NCBI RefSeq assembly: GCF_015999465.1
Contig: NZ_CP065534.1
Location: forward strand, 558,001-622,000
Direction of reading: 5' to 3'
DNA from: Lonsdalea populi
Lineage (GTDB): Bacteria; Pseudomonadota; Gammaproteobacteria; Enterobacterales; Enterobacteriaceae
DNA length: 64,000 bases
The position numbers and the translations under genes were made by a program. The notes beneath the pieces were generated by a model that was not told the DNA's origin, did no database searches, and worked only from the letters and a program-made list of their open reading frames with translations. Position 1 is the stretch's first letter; every line of letters starts with the position of its first letter. Below are positions 46,472-56,676 of the stretch, piece by piece.

Positions 46472-46828
46472 TCAGGGGCTCTGGACCGCAGGCTGCCTGT
46501 ACAGCACGGCAAAGGCTCTCCAGACGCCGAAGTTGAGCTTTTCGCTCTCCGTCCGGCTGACAATCCGGTAATACTGCACGCCGCGCCGATCGGCCTGGCG
46601 CTGTACTTCGCGGTCTGCGTCATCAGGACTCCCGCGTACGATAACAGAAAGAGTGTCGATTCTATCCAGTGATAAACTCTGCTGCCGTGTGATCTCTATC
46701 GCCTGCCGACCGGGCGGCGGCGCGGGTTCTGGCGTGTTCAAGCCGCAGGCGGAGAGTAGCAGACAACATGAAAATATCGCCAGCCGCTGACGCGTCCACC
46801 GTAACGCGTTGCGCGTCAAAAATCGCAT
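46472..46828 (-). CDS. bsmA: DUF1471 lipoprotein, BsmA-like
   Basis: A roughly 118-residue lipoprotein precursor with lipobox LLSAC after a hydrophobic stretch (LAIFSCCLLLSAC). It has a DUF1471 domain: ISDTLSV-like start (RIDTLSVIVRGSPDDADREVQRQADRRG) and YYRIVSRTESEKLNFGVWRAFAVLYR near the end. E. coli BsmA (YjfO) is a lipoprotein linked to biofilm and peroxide stress and lies in the same rlmB-yjfP interval. The start is uncertain: ATG 46828 is preferred because it gives a short signal; ATGs at 46840 and 46951 are in frame. Confidence 0.8.
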   Translation of the reverse strand: MRFLTRNALRWTRQRLAIFSCCLLLSACGLNTPEPAPPPGRQAIEITRQQSLSLDRIDTLSVIVRGSPDDADREVQRQADRRGVQYYRIVSRTESEKLNFGVWRAFAVLYRQPAVQSP

Positions 46829-47332
46829 CGCTGAATACATTTGCCGCGAAAGCAGACTTCCGGTAGGCCGCACCTTGCTCGTTTGCTGATGTTCGGTCGT
46901 CCCGCCTCTTTTGTGGAGGTTTCCGCTGGAAGTGTGGCTGTTGTTTGTCATTTTTGCTTGTTAGGCACCTTCTCGCAGTCGTCATATTTTGCCGTTTTCA
47001 TTTCCACCCACCTATCGCGTCGCAAAACACCTGTATTGATGATACCGCCATTCGGCAATTGACCGCTACTGCCTGCCCGATATGGCGCGGGCGAGATCAG
47101 ACCATGCTGGAACAGCACGAGCGAAAGCATGGGCATCAAGGTCTGCTGGAAGGGACTCCCGACGCCGAGGATTACAGGCGTCAGCATCAACAGGCGCTGC
47201 GCTTTGCCGCTTTTTATCTATGGTTGGGGAGATTTCTTTTTATCCCTCCGGTGCGTTTGGCGCTATGGTAGGGAGAGTAAACGCGCCGCACGGCTTCGGC
47301 GGGCGGCTGGATGAGCGATAAAGGAGGTGGCC
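46829..47332. other. intergenic region upstream of yjfP
   Basis: 504 bases between divergent bsmA-like and yjfP genes. A 55-codon frame at 47104-47271 (starting MLEQHERKHG, ending in a hydrophobic stretch) is the only candidate small gene; its upstream GAGATC is a weak ribosome site. No repeat or RNA gene was recognised. Confidence 0.35.
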
Positions 47333-48085
47333 TTGATAGTCGAGATCTCAGTAACCACGATAAACGGCGTTGAGACGTTACACGCCACGCCGTCAGGGAA
47401 GCAGGCAGCGTCTCTGCCTACCATTTTCTTCTTTCACGGTTTCACCTCGTCAAAAGAGGTCTACGCCTATTTCGCCTATGCGCTGGCGCATGCTGGATTT
47501 CGCGTGGTTTCCCCGGATGCGCCGATGCACGGTGCGCGCTTCGACGGCGATGAGGCGGGGCGTCTGCGTCATTTCTGGGATATCTTCCAACAGAACGTCC
47601 GGGAACTGCCGGAGTATGTGGCGCATTTTCGTCAGTTGGGATTGATTGAGGATGGGCGGATTGGCGTCTGCGGCGCCTCGCTGGGCGGCATGACGGCGCT
47701 GGCGTTGATGACGCAATATCCGTGGCTCAACGCGGTGGCGGCCTTTATGGGGTCGGGCTATGTTTCATCGTTGTCTCGTACCCTGTTCCCACCGGTCGCG
47801 CCTGATGAAGCGCAGAACGCGCCGCGATTAGCGTCGCTGGCGGAACAGCTTGCGCCTTACGATGTGGGTCATCAGTTGGAAAAGGTGTCCGACAGACCGC
47901 TGCTGCTGTGGCATGGGCTGGCGGATACGCTGGTGCCGGCGGACGAGACTGAGCGTTTGTATCAGGCGCTTGTCCGACGTCAGCTCGACGCGAACGTCAC
48001 TTATCTGACGGAGGCCGATATCGGCCACAAAATCACCCCCACCGCGCTGCGGGCGTGCGCCCGTTTCTTCCGCCAGCATCTCTGA
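47333..48085 (+). CDS. yjfP: alpha/beta-hydrolase esterase YjfP
   Basis: A 250-residue serine hydrolase (E. coli YjfP 249, a carboxylesterase). The oxyanion region FFFHGFTSSKEVYAYFAYALA, SPDAPMHGARFDGD, the nucleophile elbow VCGASLGGMTALAL (Ser in GASLG) and LWHGLADTLVPADE are seen, with the catalytic His in DIGHKITP. A TTG start at 47333 is proposed: AAGGAGG lies six bases upstream and the product then starts like E. coli (xIVEIS); GTG 47327 would overlap the ribosome site. Gene order near rlmB/bsmA matches E. coli. Confidence 0.92.
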   Translation: MIVEISVTTINGVETLHATPSGKQAASLPTIFFFHGFTSSKEVYAYFAYALAHAGFRVVSPDAPMHGARFDGDEAGRLRHFWDIFQQNVRELPEYVAHFRQLGLIEDGRIGVCGASLGGMTALALMTQYPWLNAVAAFMGSGYVSSLSRTLFPPVAPDEAQNAPRLASLAEQLAPYDVGHQLEKVSDRPLLLWHGLADTLVPADETERLYQALVRRQLDANVTYLTEADIGHKITPTALRACARFFRQHL

Positions 48086-48179
48086 GCCGCCGTCTCTTCC
48101 CTTTTGCAACCTGCGTCGTTTTCATTACAGACCGTGTATTTCATGCGCGGCCTTTCTGCTTTCCCGGCTACATTGCCGC

Positions 48180-48208
48180 TTGTGTTACCCGTTCTGGGCA
48201 CTTATAAT
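48180..48208 (+). promoter_or_regulatory. sigma-70 promoter of the rpsF operon
   Basis: TTGTGT (48180-48185), a 17-base spacer and a perfect TATAAT (48203-48208) lie about 100 bases upstream of rpsF. Confidence 0.75.
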
Positions 48209-48214
48209 TGCGCG

Positions 48215-48700
<486 letters not shown>

Positions 48701-48706
48701 TTTGCC

Positions 48707-49259
<553 letters not shown>

Positions 49260-49300
49260 TCGGCTGCTGTCTATTCACAAGACTTTAAGAGGATAAGGTA

Positions 49301-49753
49301 ATGCAAGTTATTCTGCTTGATAAAGTAGCAAACCTGGGCAGCCTGGGCGACCAGGTAAACGTTAAAGCGGGCTACGCTCGTAACTTCCTGGTTCCGCAGG
49401 GCAAAGCTGTGCCGGCAACCAAGAAAAACGTTGAGTTCTTCGAAGCTCGTCGCGCTGAACTGGAAGCCAAACTGGCTGACGTTCTGGCCGCAGCTGAAGC
49501 TCGCGCCGCTAAACTGAACGAACTGGCTAACGTCACCATCGCTTCCAAAGCCGGTGATGAAGGTAAACTGTTCGGTTCTATCGGTACGCGTGACATCGCT
49601 GATGCGGTTACCGCTGCAGGCGTTGAAGTTGCGAAAAGCGAAGTCCGCCTGCCGGACGGCGTTCTGCGTACTCTGGGCGAGCACGAAGTGAGCTTCCAGG
49701 TTCACAGCGACGTATTCGCTAAGCTGAACGTGGTTATCGTTGCTGAAGCGTAA
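49301..49753 (+). CDS. rplI: 50S ribosomal protein L9
   Basis: A 150-residue protein (E. coli 149). The N-terminal RNA-binding domain has [22 protein letters not shown] and [18 protein letters not shown] long helix rich in Ala/Glu and a C-terminal domain ([16 protein letters not shown]) follow. An AAGAGGATAAGGTA ribosome site precedes it. Last gene of the operon, followed by a terminator. Confidence 0.99.
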   Translation: MQVILLDKVANLGSLGDQVNVKAGYARNFLVPQGKAVPATKKNVEFFEARRAELEAKLADVLAAAEARAAKLNELANVTIASKAGDEGKLFGSIGTRDIADAVTAAGVEVAKSEVRLPDGVLRTLGEHEVSFQVHSDVFAKLNVVIVAEA

Positions 49754-49775
49754 TATACGCTGACGTTAACGTCGT

Positions 49776-49802
49776 AAAACGCTGGCCTTGTGCCAGCGTT
49801 TT
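49776..49802 (+). terminator. terminator of the rpsF-rplI operon
   Basis: AAAACGCTGGC pairs with GCCAGCGTTTT over a 5-base loop, 22 bases past rplI. It is symmetric and may also act on the minus-strand ytfB transcript. Confidence 0.85.
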
Positions 49803-49897
49803 GCATTTATGGGGTGGGGGATCGAGTCTCCAGCTGTGCGGGTGACAGGCACTTTCCGCTGACAGAAAGCGCCCGCTTTCTTATGCGTTATTCACGC

Positions 49898-50614
49898 CTA
49901 GCGTGTGCGAACAAACGTGCCGTCCTGTTGGCGGACAAACTGCACCGTCTGGTTATCCATCGTATCGATCTCTAATTCCGACACCACGTCCTGTGCATTC
50001 AGCCGCAGTCTGACCTTTTGTCCCGCATGAAGACTGCTGAGCGGTTTGCCGCTACCTTCAACCTGTGCCATAGCGAATACGTCGTTAACCGGCAGGTTGT
50101 GATCGCGAAAGAGCTGCGCCAACGTTTGTCCCGAGGCTATCTGGTAGTTTTGCCACGGTTTTTCGGCAGCGGCAGGCGGCGCTTCGGGTTGTTCCGTCGC
50201 GGGGACTGAGTCAGTACGTGGCGACGGATTGACCAGTCTGGCTTGAACCGGAGCCGGTTCTGAGGTCAGCGGAACGTTCGTTGGGTTGGCGACTCGAGTG
50301 GGCTGCGGGGTTGGCGAATAGGGCCACAGCAGCACGATCAGCAGCAACGCCGCTGCGATCAGCAGCCAGCGACGATGCGGATAGGGCAGCGGCTCCATCC
50401 ACTGGAAGCCGTCCGGCAGATGCCAGAGCTGGCGCAGCAGCGGCGAGATTCGGGCATAGGGTTTGCGCCGTATGGCGGCAGACGATCTGCACGCTGGCGT
50501 TTCATCAATGATGCTGAACTGCCAGGGACGTTGACGCCACCAATGCAGGCCGGATTGCCACAGCCTGCGGGGATCCCAGCGAGTTTTACTTCTCCTGGGC
50601 GCGATTCTGCCCAT
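49898..50614 (-). CDS. ytfB: OapA/LysM-like cell division protein YtfB
   Basis: A 238-residue bitopic inner membrane protein. A cytoplasmic N-terminal part is followed by one helix (RRWLLIAAALLLIVLLW, about 80-97), a Pro-rich linker and a periplasmic OapA domain with WQNYQIASGQTLAQLFRDHNLPVNDVFAMAQ and KPLSSLHAGQKVRLRL. E. coli YtfB (212 residues) binds glycans and localises to the septum. The first ATG (50614) has a good AGAGAGGTCATC site, so the N-terminus is about 60 residues longer than in E. coli. It sits between rplI and fklB, as in E. coli. Confidence 0.93.
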   Translation of the reverse strand: MGRIAPRRSKTRWDPRRLWQSGLHWWRQRPWQFSIIDETPACRSSAAIRRKPYARISPLLRQLWHLPDGFQWMEPLPYPHRRWLLIAAALLLIVLLWPYSPTPQPTRVANPTNVPLTSEPAPVQARLVNPSPRTDSVPATEQPEAPPAAAEKPWQNYQIASGQTLAQLFRDHNLPVNDVFAMAQVEGSGKPLSSLHAGQKVRLRLNAQDVVSELEIDTMDNQTVQFVRQQDGTFVRTR

Positions 50615-50835
50615 GATGACCTCTCTTGCTACCGTGTAAGGTAAAAACGCCTTGAGTATATCGGTAATCCTTTAATGATAGCCAGTAAGTCAGCGCGCTT
50701 TTGGGGAGGAGTCCACGCTATCGGTCACGGGGGATATCAGAGTGGGGTCGCCGGGGCGGACAGAGAAAATTTTACCCATAAACCTCACGCTGTTATGCTG
50801 CACGCTCGCTATTTTCACAGAAAAAAGGAACATCA

Positions 50836-51456
50836 ATGACGACGCCTTCTTATGACAGCGTAGAAGCCCAGGCAAGCTACGGCATTGGCCTGCAGATCGG
50901 GCAACAGTTACAGGAATCGGGTCTGGAAGGGTTGCTCCCTGAAGCGCTGGTCGCCGGCCTGCGTGATGCTCTTGATGGACAGGCGCCGGCCGTACCGGTC
51001 GACGTCGTCCACCGTGCGCTGCGTGAAGTCCATGAACGTGCGGACGGGGTACGCCGCGAACGTCAGCGTAAGCTGTCAGTCGAAGGTCAGCGTTTCCTGG
51101 AAGAGAATGCGCAGAAAGAGGGCGTGAGCAGCACCGAGTCTGGTCTTCAGTTCCGCGTTCTGACTCAGGGTGAAGGCGATATCCCTGCCCGTCAGGATCG
51201 CGTGCGCGTGCACTACACGGGGCGTCTGATCGACGGTACGGTCTTCGATAGCTCCGTACAGCGCGGCCAGCCGGCGGAATTCCCGGTAAGCGGCGTTATC
51301 CCCGGCTGGGTTGAAGCGCTGACGCTGATGCCGGTCGGGTCCAAGTGGGAGCTGTATATTCCGCAGGAATTGGCTTACGGCGAACGTGGCGCCGGCGCGT
51401 CCATCCCGCCGTTCAGCGCACTGATTTTTGAAGTCGAACTGCTGGAAATCCTGTAA
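50836..51456 (+). CDS. fklB: FKBP-type peptidyl-prolyl isomerase FklB (FKBP22)
   Basis: A 206-residue proline isomerase, equal in length to E. coli FklB. The N-terminal dimerisation domain ([20 protein letters not shown]) and a long helix are followed by the FKBP domain ([55 protein letters not shown]). No signal peptide, so cytosolic. An AAAAAAGGAACATCA ribosome site precedes ATG 50836. In E. coli cycA follows; here tsx does, on the other strand. Confidence 0.97.
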   Translation: MTTPSYDSVEAQASYGIGLQIGQQLQESGLEGLLPEALVAGLRDALDGQAPAVPVDVVHRALREVHERADGVRRERQRKLSVEGQRFLEENAQKEGVSSTESGLQFRVLTQGEGDIPARQDRVRVHYTGRLIDGTVFDSSVQRGQPAEFPVSGVIPGWVEALTLMPVGSKWELYIPQELAYGERGAGASIPPFSALIFEVELLEIL

Positions 51457-51467
51457 TACAGGAAGAG

Positions 51468-51493
51468 GTCAGACAGTCGATGGGCTGTCTGAC
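51468..51493. terminator. hairpin between converging fklB and tsx
   Basis: A perfect 9-bp GTCAGACAG/CTGTCTGAC stem with an 8-base loop. T-runs are lacking, but its position between converging genes suggests a shared terminator or 3'-end protector. Confidence 0.55.
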
Positions 51494-51525
51494 ATCGGGT
51501 CTCATCGCTATGTCGACGGGCCTCG

Positions 51526-52395
51526 TTAGAAGTTATACCCCACCATGGCGTAATACCCCCATCCTGTCGATTTGATCGGTCCCTGCGGCGTTCCTATCTC
51601 CGCGCCATCCTGCCACTGTCCGCCGTGATGGAAATAACGCGCGACGAGCGCGTAGTGCCAGTGATCGTAGCCGAGCGCCAGAATATGGCTGGAGGCAATG
51701 GCGTTGCTAGTGCGTACCCGTTTACCGTTACCGTCTACCCAGTTGCTGTCCTTGTCCAGATCGGAGCCAAAGTCAAAGTTGGTGAAACCGATGTAGCTCA
51801 AATTGCCGCCCCACAGCGGCGTCAGCGGTACAAAATATTTCACCTTGATGCGATAGCCGTCCCACTGATTTTCGTTGGCCGCCTGATAGTTTTCCCACTG
51901 ATATTTGGCGTAAACGTTCAGCGACAGATTCATCGGCAAACCGGTATCGATATCGGTGCCTAGCCCCATATACCAGGTATTTTGACGTCCGTCGGCGTTA
52001 TGCCCCAGGTCGTAGATAGAGTTATTGGCAAAGTACCACTGTTTGAAGGGACCCACGCTGAGATCGGTGCCGGTCAGGTTGTCAAGGGAAAAGCGGGGTT
52101 CGATTTCCATAAACAGCGGAGAGCCTTTGTCCCAGATACCGCTGTCGGGCGTGTTGCCGACGCCAAAGAATTTGGGCACATCCACGTAGCCGTAAAAGTC
52201 GAGCCAGTCTGTTTTCGCGAAGGCCTCGTATTCCAGATAGAGGTCGTTATTCAACTGAGGTCCGAAACGGGTATGGTAGCTGCCGACTACGTTGACGCTC
52301 TGGTGCCACCAGTCTGAGACATACTGACCGTCGGCTGCCGCCGCGCTATAAGACGAAGCCAGCAGTACACCGGCGGCAAAGGCGATTTTCTTCAT
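51526..52395 (-). CDS. tsx: nucleoside-specific outer membrane channel Tsx
   Basis: Tsx is a 12-strand beta-barrel for uptake of nucleosides and deoxynucleosides. ATG 52395 gives 289 residues (E. coli 294) with a signal peptide ([20 protein letters not shown]) and mature start [20 protein letters not shown]. Aromatic-rich strands end in a C-terminal Phe (AMVGYNF), the usual barrel-assembly signal. AGGAAATAC lies upstream. In a genome with a cytosine/base deaminase locus this channel provides nucleoside entry, but the two loci are 12 kb apart and not linked in sequence. Confidence 0.95.
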   Translation of the reverse strand: MKKIAFAAGVLLASSYSAAAADGQYVSDWWHQSVNVVGSYHTRFGPQLNNDLYLEYEAFAKTDWLDFYGYVDVPKFFGVGNTPDSGIWDKGSPLFMEIEPRFSLDNLTGTDLSVGPFKQWYFANNSIYDLGHNADGRQNTWYMGLGTDIDTGLPMNLSLNVYAKYQWENYQAANENQWDGYRIKVKYFVPLTPLWGGNLSYIGFTNFDFGSDLDKDSNWVDGNGKRVRTSNAIASSHILALGYDHWHYALVARYFHHGGQWQDGAEIGTPQGPIKSTGWGYYAMVGYNF

Positions 52396-53090
52396 GTATT
52401 TCCTCGTTAAAACAAAGAGCGTTTCCTGCTCGTTAAAGGTGTCGGCGTGCTGAAGGCAGGCAAAGCGCTGGCGATGTCGCCGCAACCTGCTGACAGCACG
52501 CTGCACAAAAGAGTGGGAAGTGAGAGCGTATTTGACGGCCTATCGCAAACACCTTTCTCCGCAGGCGCTACTCACCGTGCCGAGAGCCACATGACGGTTG
52601 GCGGTGGGTATCCATACTACGTCATTGTCATGCCCGACCTAAACCGGGGCCCATCGACTTCTGCCTGTGAAAAGCAAACGACATACCAGAAAATATCGGC
52701 TTCATCACTGCCTTTCATTTCGTTACCTCATGCAATAAATGACGAACGTTGAAAACGAAAAATCCGCCTAAGGCCTGAGCCTTTCGCCTCTTTTTGGTGA
52801 GATGGACACCCCATATGCACCAGAGAAGAGCCGGAAATCGTTGACGGGTGATGCCGTCTGCGGCGGGCGTGAGTATCCACCGAATGCCTGTGGGAAAGTT
52901 TGGCTTGCATCAGGACTAACCCGGTTTTTTCTTTTGAAATAGGCTTACAGCGATTGTTTACGCGCCTAATTAATTGAAAGTCGACGATATACCGATTTTC
53001 AATAAGTTAAAGCTATCGTTTGCGAGCGAAGTTGGTACGCAGCTTGCGTGCAGGTGAAGGAAACCTCTACTACACCAAGGAATGCTGCCG
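52396..53090. other. intergenic region between divergent tsx and the ABC operon
   Basis: 695 bases. No gene could be supported; short frames have no ribosome site. It must hold the tsx and transporter promoters. An AT-rich tract at about 52910-53030 directly upstream of the transporter genes is the likely promoter area. No CRP or CytR site was convincing. Confidence 0.4.
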
Positions 53091-54764
53091 ATGAAAAAAC
53101 ACTGTTCCGGACCCACGTTTTCTCCGACTCGTTTAGCTCTGGCCGTTCTGATGGTGGGGGCGACGTTGCCGGCGGCCGCTCGCGCTGACAGCACATTACG
53201 TATCGGCATGACGGCGGCGGATATTCCGCTGACGCTGGGCCAGCCCGATCAGGGATACGAAGGCAACCGCTTCACCGGCATCACGCTTTATGATTCGCTG
53301 ACGCAGTGGGATCTGTCGCAAGGCGAAAAGCCCAGCGGGCTGATACCCGGTCTGGCGACGGCCTGGAAAGTGAATCCGGACGACCACACCAAATGGACCT
53401 TCACGCTGCGTCCGGGCGTAAAGTTTCATGATGGCGCTCCGTTCAATGCCGATGCGGTCGTGTGGAACGTTGATAAGGTGCTTAACAAAGCGTCCGTCCA
53501 GTTCGCGCCGGCGCAGATCGGCACGACGGCTTCCCGCATGCCGACGCTGGTATCCGCGCGCAAGATTGACGATCTGACGGTAGAGTTGGCGACGACTGAG
53601 CCGGATGCCATCCTGCCTTATAACCTGACGAACCTGTTTATCGTTTCGCCCACCGCGTGGCAGCAGGCATTTGACGCCGTGCCCGCTTCGGTGACCGACC
53701 GGGCGGAACGCGCCAAGCAGGCTTGGACCGCCTTTGCCGCCAAAGCGGTCGGCACGGGGCCGTTCAAAATGAATAAACTGGTGCCGCGCCAGCAGCTGAC
53801 GCTTGATAAAAATCCCGACTATTGGGACAGCAAGCGCGTGCCGAAAGTCGATCATCTGATTTTGGTGCCCCTGCCGGAGGCCAATGCCCGCACGGCGGCG
53901 CTGTTGTCCGGTCAGGTGGACTGGATTGAAGCGCCCGCGCCGGATGCGATGGATCAGATCAAGAGCCGCGGCTTCAAGATCTACGCCAATGCGCAGCCGC
54001 ACCTCTGGCCGTGGCAATTTTCGTTCGCGCCGGGTTCGCCGTGGCTGGACAAACGCGTGCGGCAAGCGGCCAACCTGTGTATCGACCGCAGCGAGCTGAA
54101 GTCGTATCTCGGCGGGTATATGCAGGAAGCCACCGGCATTTACGAAAAGGATTCGCCGTGGTACGGCCATCCGCAGTTCAAAATTCGCTATGACGCGGAC
54201 GCGGCGCGTCAGTTGATGCAGGAGGCGGGCTACAACGAGAGCAAGCCGCTGTCGGTCAAAGTCCTGACTTCCGCTTCCGGTTCCGGACAAATGCAGGCTC
54301 TGCCGATGAATGAGTTCATTCAGCAGAGCCTGAAAGCCTGCTATTTCAACGTCAATATTCAGGTCACGGAGTGGAATACGCTGTTCAGCGGCTGGCGTCT
54401 GGGGGCTAAAGATCCGGCGGCGCAGGGCGCGAATGCCGTCAACGTCAGCGCGGCGGTGATGGACCCGTACTTCGGCATGATGCGTTTCGCCAGCGAAAAA
54501 ACCTTCCCGCCCGTCTCCACCAACTGGGGCTATTTCTCCACGCCGCAGATCGAGGCGTTGATCACCAAAACGCGTAATGCCTTCGAACCGGCGGCGCTGG
54601 ATGCCGCCGCGGCCGAACTTCATACGGCGATGGTGGATGAAACGCCGTTCCTGTTCGTCGGGCACGACATGGCGCCGCGCGCCATTTCTCCTGCCGTGAC
54701 CGGCGTTGTGCAGGCGCAGAGCTGGATGATCGACCTGACGCTGCCCGCCAAGAAAGCGGAGTGA
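53091..54764 (+). CDS. peptide-type ABC transporter substrate-binding protein (SBP family 5)
   Basis: A 557-residue periplasmic binding protein of the DppA/OppA/NikA class. A signal peptide (MKKHCSGPTFSPTRLALAVL, cleavage near ARA-DS) precedes a two-lobe domain with EKPSGLIPGLATAWKVNPDD, WTFTLRPGVKFHDGAPFNADAV, GTGPFKMNKLVPRQQLTLDKNPDYW and DKRVRQAANLCIDRSEL. ATG 53091 is used because AAGGA lies nine bases upstream; ATG 53082 would abut it. It is the first gene of a complete five-gene operon. The substrate (peptide, opine, glycoside or metal chelate) cannot be told. Confidence 0.93.
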   Translation: MKKHCSGPTFSPTRLALAVLMVGATLPAAARADSTLRIGMTAADIPLTLGQPDQGYEGNRFTGITLYDSLTQWDLSQGEKPSGLIPGLATAWKVNPDDHTKWTFTLRPGVKFHDGAPFNADAVVWNVDKVLNKASVQFAPAQIGTTASRMPTLVSARKIDDLTVELATTEPDAILPYNLTNLFIVSPTAWQQAFDAVPASVTDRAERAKQAWTAFAAKAVGTGPFKMNKLVPRQQLTLDKNPDYWDSKRVPKVDHLILVPLPEANARTAALLSGQVDWIEAPAPDAMDQIKSRGFKIYANAQPHLWPWQFSFAPGSPWLDKRVRQAANLCIDRSELKSYLGGYMQEATGIYEKDSPWYGHPQFKIRYDADAARQLMQEAGYNESKPLSVKVLTSASGSGQMQALPMNEFIQQSLKACYFNVNIQVTEWNTLFSGWRLGAKDPAAQGANAVNVSAAVMDPYFGMMRFASEKTFPPVSTNWGYFSTPQIEALITKTRNAFEPAALDAAAAELHTAMVDETPFLFVGHDMAPRAISPAVTGVVQAQSWMIDLTLPAKKAE

Positions 54765-54771
54765 TATCGAC

Positions 54772-54793
54772 TGCCGCCCTTGTTCGGGCGGCA
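54772..54793 (+). repeat. stem-loop between binding-protein and permease genes
   Basis: An 8-bp TGCCGCCC/GGGCGGCA stem with a 6-base loop begins seven bases past the binding-protein stop, with no T-run. Such structures commonly protect the 5' message and raise binding-protein levels over the permease. Confidence 0.6.
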
Positions 54794-54816
54794 TCTAATC
54801 CCAATGCGGAGGAGCC

Positions 54817-55770
54817 ATGTTTGTCTATTTGATCCGCCGTCTGCTGCTGGCGACGCCCATTCTGCTGGGGGTCGCGCTGGTGTGTTTCATGCTGGTGCAC
54901 ATGACGCCGGGCGATCCGCTGGTATCGGTCATGCCGCCGGACGCCTCGGAAACACTGCGTCAGCAGCTGATTCGTGACTACGGTTTTGACCGGCCGCTGC
55001 CCGTGCAGTTTGGGCTATGGCTGTGGCACGCCGTGCAGGGCGATTTGGGGATGTCTATCGCCAGCGGTCGGCCGGTGTTCGTCGAGGTGATGAACGCCGT
55101 CGGATACTCGCTGAGACTGGCGGTGCTGGCGACGCTGATTGGTTTTCTGCTCGGCAGCTTCTTCGGCTTCGTCGCCGGGTATTTTCAGGACAGCTGGCTG
55201 GACCGGCTGGCCTCGGTGCTGTCGGTTTTCGGCGTCAGCGTGCCGCACTACTGGCTGGGGATGCTGCTGGTCATTGTGTTCTCATCACAGCTCAACTGGC
55301 TGCCCGCGACCGGCGGCGGTCCGTTAGGCGAAGGGGGCTGGGCGTGGGACTGGGCGCATCTGCGATTTATGCTGCTGCCCGCAATTACGCTGTCGGTAAT
55401 CCCCACCGGCATCATCGCGCGCACGGTGCGGGCGCAGGTGGCGGAAACGCTATCTCAGGAGTTTATCGTCGGGCTGCGGGCCAAAGGCATGAGCGAACTG
55501 ACGCTGTTTCGCCACGTGGCGAAGAATGCGGCCCCGACCGCGATGGCGGTGATGGGCCTACAGGTCGGTTATCTGATGGGCGGTTCAATTCTGGTCGAAA
55601 CGGTTTTCTCGTGGCCGGGGACCGGGATGCTGCTTAACTCGGCGATTTTTCAACGCGATCTGCCGCTGTTGCAGGGCACCATCTGGGTTCTGGCGCTGTT
55701 TTTCGTTGTGTTGAACCTGCTGGTGGATGTGTTGCAAACGCTCATCGATCCGCGCATCAAGAGGGGCTGA
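54817..55770 (+). CDS. ABC transporter permease, DppB-like
   Basis: A 317-residue inner membrane permease with about six helices. Family marks: MFVYLIRRLLLATPILLGVA, MTPGDPL, and the EAA loop with VAETLSQEFIVGLRAKGMSELTLFRHVAKNA that contacts the ATPases. PGTGMLLNSAIFQRDLPLLQG closes the family pattern. Ribosome site GGAGGAGCC. Two bases separate it from the next permease. Confidence 0.95.
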   Translation: MFVYLIRRLLLATPILLGVALVCFMLVHMTPGDPLVSVMPPDASETLRQQLIRDYGFDRPLPVQFGLWLWHAVQGDLGMSIASGRPVFVEVMNAVGYSLRLAVLATLIGFLLGSFFGFVAGYFQDSWLDRLASVLSVFGVSVPHYWLGMLLVIVFSSQLNWLPATGGGPLGEGGWAWDWAHLRFMLLPAITLSVIPTGIIARTVRAQVAETLSQEFIVGLRAKGMSELTLFRHVAKNAAPTAMAVMGLQVGYLMGGSILVETVFSWPGTGMLLNSAIFQRDLPLLQGTIWVLALFFVVLNLLVDVLQTLIDPRIKRG

Positions 55771-55772
55771 GC

Positions 55773-56672
55773 ATGAGTGTGAATATCGGCGTTGCGCCCT
55801 CTCCGGTTGCCGAAACGGTGACCATCGACCGCTCTTCCGGCTATTGGCGGGAAGTGGGAAAACGGATGGCGAAAGATCCCACGGCGTGGTGCGTCGGTGG
55901 CGTCATCATGGTGCTATTGCTGCTGGCGATTTTCGGCCCCTGGCTGGTTCATGGCGATCCCTACACCACCTCTATGTTCAAACGCCTGAAGCCCATCGGC
56001 ACGCCCGGCTATCCACTCGGCACCGATGAACTGGGACGAGACATGCTCTCGCGGCTGATGCTGGGCGCGCGCCTGTCGTTGTTCATGGGAATTACGCCGG
56101 TGATCCTGGCGTTTTTTATCGGCTCTGCGATCGGCGTCGTCGCCGGTTATGCGGGCGGATGGCTGAATACGCTGATCATGCGCACCATCGACGTCTTCTA
56201 TGCGTTTCCTTCCGTGCTGCTGGCGATTGCGCTCTCCGGAGCGATGGGGGCGGGCGTGGGCAACGCGCTGTTGTCCCTGACGCTGGTGTTCGTGCCGCAG
56301 GTGACGCGCATCGCGGAAAGCGTCACGACCCAGGTGCGCAACCGCGACTATATCGAAGCCGCGCGCGCGTCCGGCGCGTCTTCTTGGGTGATCATTCGCA
56401 CTCAGGTATTGGGCAATGTGCTGGGACCGATTTTCGTGTTTTCGACCGGGTTAATCTCGGTATCGATGATTCTCGCCTCCGGCCTGTCGTTTCTTGGGCT
56501 GGGCGTGAAGCCGCCGGAGCCGGAGTGGGGGCTGATGCTGAATACCCTGCGCACGGCGATCTATACCCAGCCGTGGGTATCGGCGCTGCCGGGCGCGATG
56601 ATCTTTATCACGTCGATCTCTTTCAACCTCCTCGCCGATCGTCTGCGGATCGCGATGGCGATAAGGAGCTGA
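55773..56672 (+). CDS. ABC transporter permease, DppC-like
   Basis: A 299-residue permease. The N-terminal OppC_N segment (DPTAWCVGGVIMVLLLLAIFGPWL) is followed by GTDELGRDMLSRLMLGARLSL and the EAA loop TTQVRNRDYIEAARASGASSWVIIRTQVLGN. The C-terminal GLSFLGLGVKPPEPEWGLML is typical of the family. It pairs with the preceding permease to form the channel. Confidence 0.95.
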   Translation: MSVNIGVAPSPVAETVTIDRSSGYWREVGKRMAKDPTAWCVGGVIMVLLLLAIFGPWLVHGDPYTTSMFKRLKPIGTPGYPLGTDELGRDMLSRLMLGARLSLFMGITPVILAFFIGSAIGVVAGYAGGWLNTLIMRTIDVFYAFPSVLLAIALSGAMGAGVGNALLSLTLVFVPQVTRIAESVTTQVRNRDYIEAARASGASSWVIIRTQVLGNVLGPIFVFSTGLISVSMILASGLSFLGLGVKPPEPEWGLMLNTLRTAIYTQPWVSALPGAMIFITSISFNLLADRLRIAMAIRS

Positions 56673-56676
56673 TGCG

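Noticed and set aside
53196..54794. 532-codon minus-strand frame opposite the substrate-binding protein gene
   Set aside because: Arg/His-rich shadow translation of a clear periplasmic binding protein; no start signal.
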